Assembly (NCBI RefSeq): GCF_030848805.1
Contig: NC_092362.1
Coordinates: 21,304,084-21,368,083 of the forward strand
Reading direction: 5' to 3'
Origin: Temnothorax longispinosus
Lineage: Eukaryota > Arthropoda > Insecta > Hymenoptera > Formicidae
DNA: 64,000 bases
Position numbers and translations under genes: made by a program. Positions 25,274 through 38,313 of this stretch are shown piece after piece. Position 1 is the stretch's first letter, and the number at the start of each line of letters is the position of its first letter. Below the pieces are notes generated by a model that saw only the letters and a program-made list of their open reading frames with translations, searched no databases and was not told the DNA's origin.

Positions 25274-27001
25274 GTGAGTACGCACTGTCACCGACTGCTT
25301 CCGCTGCCGCCTGCTCGCGCGCCTCGCGCTCCGCGTTTCACCGCGTCATTCTACGTTGTATCACGATATATATCCGCCCGTTTTCGACGACGATACGTCG
25401 TTATCGGCACGAGACATAGCTCGGGCTCGCGCAGTGGACGTTCATGAGGATTGTACACTGTTCGGCGAGAACGGGAACGCTTAAAGTACGTGACGCGAGA
25501 TTTTTCGTCAGGCCTCGAGAGAAACGCACGACGTAACAGACGCGTCTCGTTTAACGTGCGCATGCCCGTTCGTGTCGTTTCTGGCGAGATGCTACGAGAG
25601 GGGATATCCCCATTCTTGGCGAACGCACTCCGTCTTGCTCCGTTCCACATTCTACATCCCGCTCCGACGCGTGCTGCAATCGATGCCGGAGGTCAGCCGT
25701 CCGGTCCGGCGCGCGGCGTGGCGTTCTGCGTGCGGTCGAGCCTACGGCTCGTTTCACAGGCATTGGAAGCACGCTGTACAGATCGCGAAATAATGAACTC
25801 CGAACATGCACGCCCCATCGTGAAAAAAAAGAACAGTTATGTGCCGCAAAATTATTTTTCTCTTTAGCGATTTTTGCATTCCCATGGCCACGTATGACTT
25901 CGTTCGTGACGTAACATCCTTGGCAATGTGGATCGTTCAGAATTGTGTCAGGGCCTATGTCGAATATATGCGATGCTTTCTACATTTTAAAGTTCTCGTA
26001 ATACTTTTACATCCGATAGTTGGTGTAGCGAAGTTACATAATAAAGAATTGTAAAAATATATTGGCGCAATTGTTTGTGATGTAAGTTTATTATAACATT
26101 AATGTAACGTCAATAAATATATTGCTTAACATGGAGTTTAGATATCTTGAGGCAACGTTTGTGGAAGTAGAGAGTATTGTATTTTAATAGACTTTTGTGA
26201 CATGCGAAAACGTTGGCATAAAATGGATATTATGCATTTTTGCATAATACAAAAGTTGAATTTTATTTTCTAAATGATGTCAGCGATATTACTCATTACA
26301 GACATCAAATTTTAATTCCGTATAAGATTCAGAGCGAATAATTTTGACACAAATATTTAAGTAACTTAGAACTCGTTTAATAGAGAAATATTATAAAATA
26401 ATGTAATTCGTACAAAATAAAAAAATATTTTAATATAAGTTTGTATAAATTATGTATATAAAATGTAGCAAATAAAGCGTCCGACGTGCGCAACAACGTT
26501 CTGCTCTTTTGCAATTTAAAATTTGCAATAACATCATTAACTTTTTTTAATGCAAATTACATAACACAAAATACATCGTATATATCGTTTTATCCCGCAT
26601 ATACATATATGTATATGCGAGCGTCAGTTAACTGCGACTTCACAAGTAATTGTTCATCAATCAATTGACCTCGGTGCTGCAAGAAATAGCGTCACATTGA
26701 GAATTGTTGTGACAGCTTGTTGAATCCACAGGATGTGAAATCAGACGTCTGTATCGAGGAATATCGATCATTTGTATTAGTATAAGCAATTGTTCCAAAG
26801 TTTTAAACGCTTGTCCGACTGGACAAATTTCATTCGTCAACCTGGACTAAGTTTCTTCCCGGTTGCGTATAATTAATGCGCGCTCCTTGCTATTTCAGAG
26901 CTTCACGTCGAAACCATCTATTCTATTCTGTCGAAGTGTCTATCAACGAAGTCAAGTTTGACTTTGACTGTATTAAGCTTGCAACTTTGAATGTAAATCA
27001 A

Positions 27002-27354
27002 TCTTTAACGAGATCACGCCGTCGAATTAGAAGAACTTGGAGATTAGTCTTGAGAGAGAAATGTACGGAGAGAGAAAGAACGGTTTTAATAAAATATCTA
27101 AATTTAACTGAATACAGTTCTGAAAATAATTTTGTTGGATTATAAAATAATTATGCAAGACTGCAAAAAGTTATGACATTATGGCAACCAGTTTGAGCGT
27201 TCCACATAATTATTTTGATCCAACGAAATTATTTTCAAATCTGTATCTAGTTAAATTTTTAGAGATTTTAGCAGAACTGTGTTATTTCTTCCGTGTATAA
27301 AATTCAATCTCATGAAATGTTCTAATTTGATTATCATGACGTTTTTAAAGAAGA
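27002..27354. repeat. Long foldback repeat in DGAT1 intron 1
   Basis: The left arm (27002-27155) pairs with the right arm (27205-27354) around a 49-base loop. The inner 65 bases of each arm match closely: GAAAATAATTT, GTTGGAT and AATAATTATG appear in order on the left and as reverse complements on the right. The outer parts are more diverged, but TCTTTAA, AATTAGAA, GAGATT and ACGGA landmarks still align. Weaker similarity may extend out to about 26890 and 27470. An 89-codon plus-strand frame at 26876-27145 is mostly the left arm and is not a credible gene. As RNA the structure would form a long duplex. Confidence 0.75.
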
Positions 27355-29241
27355 ATTATATATGATATGAGATAGATTTTAATATGAAATTTTTCATTTT
27401 GACTGGAAAAAGCGGAGGAAAAAGCTCTACATAGATTATACTTTTCTCGATGTGTAAGATTCTCATGAGACTATGGTTCACTTCTAAAATTGAATATCGA
27501 AATGAGGACTTTTTAATTTATTTATTATATATATGTGTATATGTGAATTTGCTTTATAGTAGTTATCTTTATATCATTCACTATACTACGCTATTCAACT
27601 GAACATGTGACTAGGAGATTCAGAATTAATAAAGAATCAGTTCTCAAATGTGTTTTGCGTTGGCAAAACATATACACGATAAAAACTTGTTATAATTCCT
27701 AGCATTATATAATACTCAGCATTATATGATAATCTCCAATCTATATAAATTCCCAGTAACGCGTATATGTACAAAGTCGAAGGATATCCACTTTAATACC
27801 GATCGAATGTGTGCCGGATTTTACTGAAGAATTAAATATTCTTTGAAATTGATATATATTAAGATTGATCAGATATTGTCTAATAATATATTAACTATTC
27901 AATAATTTAAAAGGACCCATGTGTGTGTTATTCTCGTCTATTGCTTTCTAATAATTAATGGTCAATTATCATCCGTCAATTATCACGCGTCTGTTACTGA
28001 TGAATATAGAAAAGATATTTTAATAGTTAAATCATACCACGGAAATATCAGCATGACTATTTCTCTCCTGAGAGCAAATAAATATTTTTATAAATTGCAG
28101 CGAAACATTTATTTTCAATAAATTGAAATTAGACGAAATAAACTTAAATGTATATCGATAAAGCGCAAATAAATAACGAGTTATCGTTCAGTAAAATATT
28201 TTACTCAAATAATATCGATAAAATGGCCATGGCAACGATGTCATAAGGAACAACATGAAAGTTTTATATTTTCAATCTGACAATAAGTGTTTCTCCAAAT
28301 ATTCATTATATTTTTATGGTATTTAGAGCTCATTACTTCAGATAATTAATTTCACAAATGAGTTTAATAAACGATATGTTTTAACAGTAAAGAATGTCAA
28401 ACTTAAAAAGCTTAGAGCAATATCTATAAAATTATAGGTTAATGATATCTATACGTATTCGAATTCGGAAATATCATTTCCATCAATTAGATACAACATC
28501 GTAGGTCAAGGTTACGGACAACGAACTTTCGATCACGCGAATGCACAAACAGGTTCAAACGCCTCTGTACGCTTTGGCGCACGTAATTAAGCTCTGGGCT
28601 GTACCGAGATTTAGCTTTAACTTCTTGGCAACCCCTTCGCAACATAGTCGTCACTCTTCAGTGGCTTCCGGAACCGCTGACGTTCCACACAGTGGAATGC
28701 GTGGCAAAGTATGCGCGCCGGAACACCATCTTCCCGTGTCGTTAATTAAAATGTTAATACGAGTGACGCGGCAAAATCATTCTAATGCGACGTTGCCGCT
28801 ACGACTTCTCTTATCGACTTATTCCGTGTCATATATCAACAATTTTTTTATATGTAATAAAAATATAGTTTATGTTACTTTACATATTTCTTTTTTAATA
28901 AACACTTATTGTTATTCGTTATTTCTGTAGAGTGTAGATTACTGATTCTTCACAAAACGAGAATAATTTTTAAAAATTGAGTAAAATGTGAATGTAGAAT
29001 ATTCTTTAATTAAATCACGCGTATATGAAAATAAGAATAAAAAATATTTAAAAATTTTATTTCTCGAATTTTTATTTTTAAATTTTATTAGTAATATGTA
29101 ATGTCTGTATTTATTTCTATATCTTTTATATTTTAATGTTAATAAAATTCTGTTTTGTCATTTCGTTAAAAAAATGTGTCATTTATTCGATTAATAATGT
29201 TGTAGTTTTACTAAAATATAATTAACGGTCCAATTAATTTG

Positions 29242-29245
<4 letters not shown>

Positions 29246-29278
<33 letters not shown>
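29246..29278. repeat. (TC)n microsatellite
   Basis: An uninterrupted TC run of about 16 units lies in AT-rich intron 1 sequence. Confidence 0.95.
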
Positions 29279-29282
<4 letters not shown>

Positions 29283-32014
29283 TTTTTTTGTATGTAAGTT
29301 TCTTACATGGATTCAGGAACGCGTTCTATCATTAAGTATTATATTTGCTGTTAGTTCAAACATTCCACTGACAACAGAATAAATTGATTGTCCATTTACA
29401 TGATTCAATTCGAAGTAGAATATATATATTACATATCCGCTTTGATAATTAAAATTGCTAATCATAGTATTCCGATTTTGTATTGACATAAAATCATTTG
29501 CTCAATGTACACTAGTTTAATACTGCCGCGAATTATTATGCAGTGAAAGGCAGGATGTCGTATATTGTAATAATATAATAATAATAGAAATATATTTTCT
29601 ATATTTATTTCTTATATTATAAAAGTCGATTGAGAGAGTATATAAAATATTACACGATTGAATTACTAGCCATGAAAAGTATCGAACTTGTTTGCAATGT
29701 ATTATAGAACAATGAATACATGTAACATCGCAAAAATATTTTTTATATGCGTGATTAATTAATTGTCACGTTTGACGTATTTTAAATGTAATTTTTCTGT
29801 TGCACGCGAAACGGTGATAATTCGATGTAATAATTTTCTAGTAGAATATATCTCTGATATAAAGATGAAAATATGTTTGCGCGAGTTATTATTATGTAAT
29901 TTTGTTTAATAATTAATTACTGAGAAAAATATATTATTGAAGAATCGCAAACAGATTTAACTAATAAAATATCAGAACAATTAAAATGAATGAACAAAAT
30001 CAATGTACATATTATTCTAATATTGACTTTAATGAGAGATTTCTCGATGAATGAGAAAAGAACATTTCCCGTGGAAATGAAAGCGTATGATATTAAAATT
30101 AGCTATTACAAATTCAATGTTATTTCTCCGTTTCAAAAATATCGCGTATTTTGTTACGCCCCATGTATGTACGTTATACGGCAACTTTTATCTGTCTCTT
30201 TCTACGCGTGTACGTGTATTCTCTCACACGTGCATTCCGTTCATTGCGCCGTTTCAGAAGGACGGAGAAAAGAGGAAAAGACAGAGAGTAAAAACTATCC
30301 CTCCAACACGGTATAATGACTTGCAAACAAGAGTTTCTTGTTCTCGAAAATGGCAAGTCTCTTTTGCTTTGCCGCGCGTCGCAGCTTCTTTTTCCATCTT
30401 GGTGCGCGCCTCCTTTATTCTTCCCGGGCCCGCTCCTTATAGCGGCGAATCCATCCTCGAACAAACGATCCTTATATTTACTCGCGGCGTGTTTGTCGAG
30501 TGCTTCTCTTGTTTTCACGAGTTTGCAATTAGACGCGCGATGGGTACGAGTACGAGCCTGCAGCCGGGCAATATCGGATTCTCGTCCTCTTCTTTCCGCG
30601 CGTGAGCGACGAGGAGTATAGAGGAGAGCCACTGCGGAGAGGCATAGCGCGAGAAGGACGGGACCGGTTGCTTTACAATGTATTTCCGGAATGCTCGAGA
30701 TTGACTTCGGAGTTTCCGATCTCCCCCAGTTCTCGATTTCGGCGCGGGAGTACCCGGGACGTGTTTGCCCACCTGATTCGACGGCTCCCTTTCGCATCTT
30801 GCCGTTAAAGAGAATTGCTAAGTTCACTGATGCATTGTTTAACTGTATTGTAACGCTCACTCAGCGGAGCAACAATCGATTACCGCCAAAGACAAGATAC
30901 AAATTGGGATCTTCCGCCTTGCTGATGGTAGAGAGAGGATTAGCCAACTCAAATGCTACATCCAATGAGTTTGCACAAACTAGTTCGTATGTAACTATAG
31001 CGTGTATCTCTTATGAAACGTTTTAGAAAGTTATTATGTAATTTTATTTAATTAGTTAACAAAATAAATGAATGTTTGCTATATGTATATAAAATCACAA
31101 ATTAAGATGTTTAAACTCTTCTAAATATCAAGTCTCTGTGATAACAAAGCTGCGATAAAACCCTTTGATAAACTGTTCTTTAATAACGATTAGCGAGGCG
31201 TTGAAGCGAATCTCATTCCAAGATTTTAATTTACGTCAGGCTGTTGACTGCGTTATTATCGCGTGCACCGATACTAATTCCAAAGTGAGCTCTATGCGCG
31301 CTCCACATTCCGACCGGGTGGCGCATTCTCTGGCAAAAAGCCCCTTAATAAACCCTGAAACCACGCGTTATTCCCGTGGCGGGCGGCAAATTTTCGCCCT
31401 GACGTTGAGCGTGCCGCGGTGAATTTTTGCTCCCCGTCCACCCACACCGTCGCCTCTCTTCTCCGTCGCTGCTTTTTTGCATTTCGTCGAGTTCGGCAAA
31501 AACTTTTAATCTCTCGCGAACCCAGCACAGAGAAACCGTCTCGCGTAGCGCCTTCGAAACGGATGAGGATTAACGGTATTGTGCTGTCAATCCCGCAACC
31601 CTTTCCATCCAGCGCTGCTGCTACCTCGCAATTTTTATCGCTCTTTCTTTTTTCTCTGTCTCCCGCCTCGTTTCCACGGTAAGATTATAGGCGGCAGTGG
31701 CGGATTTCGCGCGCGAAATCAGGCGGAAGAACAATGGTGGCGATTACGCCGGCGGAAGGGACGGAACGAGTGTCCGGATTAGGAAGGGTTGCGGTTTTTT
31801 TGCGGTAACTCGACGTTGCTGGCCCGGGAGCTCTTGTTCTACTGAATCGCCGCGAAGATGACGTGCCGGATGATATTTCCCAGATTTATATTTTACAAAC
31901 TTTAAAGCTACCCTATTCGAAATAATTCAAAATAATATCCGAGAATAGAAAAAAAAAAAGTATAAAAAAGATCGTTGTATGGTGCGTTATATTATATAAA
32001 TAATTGTTTATTAT

Positions 32015-32084
32015 TATTTTATTTTAATTATCTTATTTTAATTATCTTATTTTAATTATCTTATTTTAATTATATTATTTTATC
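32015..32084. repeat. 14-bp tandem repeat
   Basis: About five copies of TTATTTTAATTATC lie head to tail, with the last copies degenerating to TTATTTTAATTATA and then TTATTTTATC. It is a simple AT-rich minisatellite within intron 1. Confidence 0.9.
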
Positions 32085-33181
32085 TTAAAAGTAGCACGTA
32101 CGTGTAATATTTATCTTGATGTTACAAATGTTTTTCGTAAATTATACGCGTGTTAAGACCCCGACATTATTTTCTCTCGTTACGCTGTTGCGATAGGATA
32201 AAGTTGGACAAACAAATAACGCAGAAATATATGATTCAAATAAAGGACGGATGTTTGTAATATACCTACACAATGTCGAGACTTGCAATTATACGGTTGC
32301 AGCTAGTAATCACCGAGTCAAAAGAAACGCAATTTAGTCTAACCGCGCCTGCAGGTCAGAGACGACGAAGCTGCTATGTGGTTTCGTCAAGGGGGAAAAA
32401 GAAAGTATGGTGGTCGTGTCACGACCAGCTTTAAATTAACTTCTTTAACGCTTATCTAACTTACACGAATTCCGTTTGCCGTTCGCGAGACAGGTGAGAA
32501 AATCTTTATGAATCTTCAGAATGCATTATCAAGATCGAAAATGTCGTCGGCAAAAGAAATCGAAAATAAAATGGTTTATCAAGAAAGAGAAGAAATGGCA
32601 AGACACATAAAATGGAAGATAGACGGGTAGAAATAAAATAGACAGATAGAAAAATAGATAGAAAAAAAGAGAGAAAGACAATTCGTAGCATAAAGGCAGT
32701 GCGAATAGTAGCGAGAAATGAATTGGGAATCAGGCAGAAAAAGACGATAGGTAATCGATTCCTATATCCTAAGGTCGTCGAAAGTGCGGAAGAGAAGGCG
32801 TGTAGAGTCGAGGTGAATGAAAGTGAGGGAAGGAAAGCCTGCTTAAAGCGTCGTTTAATTTCCCTTCATGAATCATTTAGAATATTCTTCTTCTACCGCG
32901 TCATTTCTTATTCTCTTTCGGCCCACCGTTTCGCCAACCGGACGTTGTAGTAGGAGGATTCCCTCCTCATTACACGGGTAATATATGTATATCCGTCTAT
33001 CGTTTAAATATTCACGAGGCCTTCCGGTGTCGGGAAGATTCTCGAGGAAAACCGTTCAACGGAGAAGGCACATGCACAAGGTGCCATTCTTCCATTTCCA
33101 TCGAATGCTTCTTATCCTCCAGCTCGTCGCGTCTGTCCTTGCGCGAACAGTTCTTCGCCGTTTTTCTATAGAGGAGCGAAA

Positions 33182-33244
33182 AAGAAAAAGCGAGAGAGAA
33201 AGAAAGAAAGAAAGAAAGAGAGAAAGAGAGAGGAAAAGAGAGTA
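33182..33244. repeat. Purine-rich (GAAA/GA) low-complexity tract
   Basis: AAAGAAAG and GAGA units alternate over about 60 bases. The long Ser/Leu-rich or Arg/Lys/Glu-rich frames crossing it on either strand are artefacts of the repeat. Confidence 0.9.
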
Positions 33245-36200
33245 GCGTGAATAGTTTTTATCGGGGTGGCTCTCAAATTGAGCCAAAAACAAAAGGTATG
33301 GTACCTTTATATTTCGCGGTTTCGTCGATTTGCCGGATGGCTTGTGAAGTACGCGATTTTAAGCGGAAGCAAGATGCTTCGTGCTGTTTCGTAATTGGAT
33401 TGTTGAAATCCAACAACGACTAGATGAACAACGCATTTCCTTTAGTCTGAATGGAGTGAAGAAAATAAACAGCTGTGTTACATCACGATAAAAGAAAACA
33501 TAATATTGGATTATTATTGAAGAATATCACGAGTTTTCGCGATTTTAGCGATACACTGCTATTTGTAAAAATTCTGTTTATACTTTTACGCCATACACAT
33601 ACGGCAAAAGTTTCTTTATGATTATTTTATAACATAAAATTTATTTATATTAATAAATAATAATAAAAATAATACTTTTCTTTGTTTCTTAATTAAATAT
33701 ATTAATTTTAAATATGATTATTTCATTACGCTATATAAAAAAAAATATGTAGATAAAATACGAACACTATTAGAGAATGCCGAACAAATCAGCGAAATAT
33801 GTTGCACGACAGAAAAATGGTACTTTGTACACAAACGCGATAGCTATTTCGGATAACGACAAAATAATACTCTTTTAATCTTAGTGCACGATATTATTCT
33901 ACGACGCCTATACGCCGGTATAGGAAAATCACGTTGCCGTTAAATAAGTCCTCAATCTCGGAATAATTCATGCAACTCAGTATATGACACGAGACATTAG
34001 TCATCCGTGATATATGCTGAATAATTATTACATAGATAGATGTGCAGTCAGATACATTGTTATTATACAGTGTGAGGTACATACGTCGTTTGCGTAATCA
34101 GTCCCAATAACGAGCAAGTAGTTTAATAAACCGGCACTATATTAAGTTATAGTGCGAGTTATGCTATACATGTTAATGAAAAGTAAAAATGAAGAAAATG
34201 ACAATTTAGTATAATGTTATTGCGGAATTTTTAGTTATCTAAAACTCTATACACATTTTTAATATTTATTCAGCGTTGGTGATTTTCTATAGTAAAGAGA
34301 AATATTTGCAGTTTAATTTATCCGTTTGCGATATTCGGCGTTTTGTTCATAATTTCCAATAAAGTTGTCTCGAAAAGTGACAGATAGAATCGTTCGGAAA
34401 AACGTTGGTCGGATTGTGAAAATGCCGGTGATAGACAGTTGGGTATTGGTGCGAAAATTTATCTCGATTGAATTATGTTTCGTGACCGCTACAGGACGCC
34501 CGAATAATTATTCGGAAACATCGCCCGCGTTTTGAACATTTCCCGATGTGAAAAGCGCGTTTCTCTCTTTATTTCATTTTGCGCGCCCATCATATGTCGA
34601 TTATCCTCACTCCTCTTTCCTCTCCTTCCGGTCTCATTTTTTGTGTCCACTGCGAAGGGATTTTTTTACCCAACAACTTCGTAGGTGTTAATTTTTTCAT
34701 GCAGGGAAATAATAATCGTCATATTTTTAAATTAGAGTGACGGCAATGCCGATGGGATTTTTTTGCGCGCGGACCCTTTTATTTTGTTTAAAATCTACCC
34801 GCAAATGTGGGTTTGCATTTTTCAATAAAACGCGAGTTTTGAATAAACACGAGTTTTGTTTTAAGAGCTGTAAATAACTTTATTTGAAAATTGTCACGGT
34901 TTTATCAGTCATGATCCGCGTTTGCTTGTTTGCTTTTTTTCTCGCTATTTTCAGACGCGAGTAAACTTTCAAAATAATTTGCACAGATAGCACTTGCTCA
35001 TGCGTACTCATCAAAAGGGTAGATTTTGCTTTAGACAAAAATAAATAAAAAAAGAAACATCAGTACCATTTCTAACGGAGATTTACAACTGAGACCCAAT
35101 AATGCAGGATGGAAATAATGGCAATGGGATATGATATTATGGGGATAATATTATCTTGGTGGAAAAATAATGCAAAATCATTGTTGCTCATTATTTTTTT
35201 CAACAAGACTCATAATCGGGATTTTCATAAGTTTGAAATGAGAAGTAAATTACTCCTTTTTTAAATGAAATATACTCATTTCCGAATAGAAATGTAACAG
35301 CAAAATGATTTTGATGAGAGGTCATTTATTCAAACGTTTATTCTTATTAGCGGATTCAAAGACGGTAGGGAGACGGAACCTCGTTATGCAGACAGCGTCA
35401 AAATGGCGAAATCAATCGCCATTCGGGTGCGTCAGCGATCATAAACTCAGAGTTCAATTAAATCCGCGGATCGGTTTGAAGTCACGTTCGCCGCCACACC
35501 GGTGAAGAAAAACGGGTCCTCGTCGGGCGTTACGAGCAAAAACTCGACGCCAAAGTTGCGCGCGCGATCGCGGTGTCGATGATCAAGGGACGCCACGGCG
35601 GCTACGTGCCGAAAACTCGTCGCGTTAGCGCAAGTTTCGCTTAAGAGAAACTTTTTCCGCGACCCGTAATATGTCCACTGCAAGAAAGCGGAAGCGATTT
35701 GCCTTGGAGGGACAAGAAAGTGGCGCGCGCGCGCGCTCAGGGAGCGCGTCTCTCAGTTCCGGGTCCCGGAAGAGCAACGACAACTTAGTTGATCCTTTTT
35801 TGCTCCTCTATGGCCGCGGTTTGTCAGAAAGTGGACTAAAGTATGATATTGCAACTTATCACGAGCGGATGCCGCTTGGACTTGGTCTAAAAAGTACCGC
35901 CAACAATCCCGATAAATCATCCGAGAGCGCGTGTCTAGTTTCAAGTACGGTTTTCTCAACCTGACAAGACGACATCGTCGGCCCTAATCCATCAATATGT
36001 ATAAATATAATAATGTTACTATTAACGGAGGAACGGGAGTCGAAAATAATGTCGATAAGTAAAGTTCAAAAGTACGCCCGTATTTCTCCAGGACGGGACA
36101 TTGATCGAAGGATGACGAAGCGTTGTATCATAACGTCACTTGTCTGATATCGTATGGATCGACGTTTATCTCATACTAAATGACTCATTGTGTTTCGCAA

Positions 36201-37638
36201 ACCGGGTGACAAAAGTCGAAAGATCGTAAATGTATTCGTATAGCCGTATCTCAAACGTTTCCCGAAGACGCTGGTCGTGACACTTCGGACATATCCAGTC
36301 CATCGTTCTCATGCATATGGAATTTCCGTGCGACACGTCTGCGTCCTGTTCGCCATGCTGCCCCAATATCAGAAGCGCGAGAGATAGCTCTTCGTGCGCA
36401 AACCGCCGTTTCTATCGCGGCTCTATTAATTATCGCGATCTGCCATAAATTCTGAGTAATAGTTACGGCGTACAGGTCGAGAGGGTTTATTAGGGGGACT
36501 GTTGTCTGCGGGGCAGTGGGGAAACGCGCGCGACGATGCTGCTGAATGCACGCAGAAACCGCACTGAGGATAGCTGCGGGTAATTACGACAGGGCGATAT
36601 ATAACGTTCGCCTGTTACATTTTGTACGCAAAACCGACGGAATTCTTCACCAGGCAAATTGCATCGTCATCGCTGTGAAGTCGCCGTTGTGAAAATTTAT
36701 AATAATTTGAAAATAACGATGTGCGCATTACGCGCGCGCTATTTATTCGCGTGTGTATTATGCATTTTTGAAATATACAGCATATATTTAGTAAATATAT
36801 TTTTTTAAAAGAGAGATTAAATTATTAATATATAAAATATAATTAATATACGTTTCTACGTTACACGTTTCTAATCTGCCCAGATTTTCCATTCAGTTAC
36901 GTACACAAAATGTAACGTATTTTATAGATATAGATATCATATATTTTTTATAATATAGATATTTGTAAGTTCTTATCAGAGCTAATTATATGTACAAGTG
37001 TAGATATAACAATTACGGACCTTTGCAGACCTTTCACAGCTGATGATATTTTTTTTAGATAAACTGATAATTTTATTACATATATACAGTGATTTTAGTT
37101 GTTTACTTTATATAGATAATGTATGAAGTATGTGTTAGTTATCATTAGATTAAATTTTTTAATTGTACTTGTGTATTTTAATTAATTATAGTTGTTAAAT
37201 ATTTAAGACTTTAAAATTTGATTTTATATTTAAGAAAATATAAAGTATGCTACAGCAGAATATTTGTGTAAGAAAAGGAATAATAAAAAAATATATTTTG
37301 TGCATATTATTACGTTGTGAAATCAATTATCGTACTTGTTTTTATCGAATAAAATACTTGCATAATTATCAAGTATTGTTAAGATACGCAATCTCTGCAA
37401 GTAAGTACAGTATCAACAAATGAATCAATTATAATTGCAAAAAATGAGTAACGGTGAAATGCGAGCACTATCTTAATGTGTCCTTTGAGTAGCTTGAGTT
37501 AGTTAAAACTTTGACGCTAGAATTTGAATAATTATGAACTCAGATATAATGAACAAGCATATTACTTTTATGACTTTACTGGAATAACTTGCATTTTCAC
37601 AGTTAAAACCATAATTTGCATTTTGATTTAAAGAGATC

Positions 37639-38195
37639 TTAAGGAGGTTGGTTGACGTCCCGCTGCGGGGCAGGCGGCGCGGCAGCGGGAAAGCATATAG
37701 ATTTTCGTTGCGCGAAATAAACGAATTTTAACAAATAAATATGTGGAATGCATTCAATTGTTGTTTCTTAAAGTTTAAAAAGAGTTGTTTGTACAATTTC
37801 CCCAAATACGTTATTATCCACGTTGAAATGTGGCAATAATAAATGTGGTCCTGTTTTATTTTTACAATTTCTTGATAACTATAAAGACAAATCATTTCAG
37901 TCTTCGAGAAAGTTCTTCCTAAATATGTAAAGAATTATTTGCACCTATTTTCATTAAATTTTTATCATTTTTAATATGCTTTCGAGAGTTACATTACAGG
38001 TTAGGTAACATTTTTGCCCTGTGTCACCCGTGTATAAGAGAGAGACAAGAGTATAATTTCAATAATTATTTATTCGACAATCATGCAGGCAATTGTCTTC
38101 AACTTTGGCATGGACGATAGATTCCCATAGACGAATATTCTCCATAAATTTGAACTAATTCTTATCAAATTGATTTAACCAACCACCCTCCTTAA
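37639..38195. mobile_element. TTAA-flanked MITE (piggyBac-like, non-autonomous)
   Basis: The element begins TTAAGGAGGTTGGTT at 37639. The right end reads AACCACCCTCCTTAA at 38181-38195, whose reverse complement TTAAGGAGGGTGGTT matches the left end at 14 of 15 positions. TTAA at both outer ends is the target signature of piggyBac-type transposons. The 557-base interior has no transposase frame. Near the left end a very GC-rich stretch can form a strong stem: CCCGCTGC at 37659-37666 pairs with GCAGCGGG at 37682-37689. Family assignment to piggyBac rests on the TTAA only. Confidence 0.7.
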
Positions 38196-38273
38196 ATGGG
38201 GATTTGCGTTTTTGCCATATCTTTCAAGATATTTATATTATACGATTTAGAAATTAAATTGTAATATCTAGAA

Positions 38274-38275
<2 letters not shown>

Positions 38276-38311
<36 letters not shown>
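38276..38311. repeat. (AT)n microsatellite
   Basis: About 18 AT units lie some 80 bases downstream of the right end of the TTAA-flanked element. Confidence 0.95.

Positions 38312-38313
<2 letters not shown>

Noticed and set aside
25174..25419. 81-codon plus-strand frame overlapping DGAT1 exon 1
   Set aside because: It is in a different frame from the DGAT1 exon, which is supported by its splice phase and junction motif, and it reads through the donor site into intron.
33056..33292. Leu/Ser/Phe-rich minus-strand frame that looks like a membrane protein
   Set aside because: It is the complement of a GAAA/GA low-complexity tract, so the hydrophobic repeats are not evidence of a protein.
35671..35964. 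97-codon plus-strand frame beginning with a basic RKRKRF stretch
   Set aside because: It overlaps a minus-strand frame in a CpG-rich patch. No family was recognised and there are no supporting splice or promoter signals, so it was treated as chance within intron 1.
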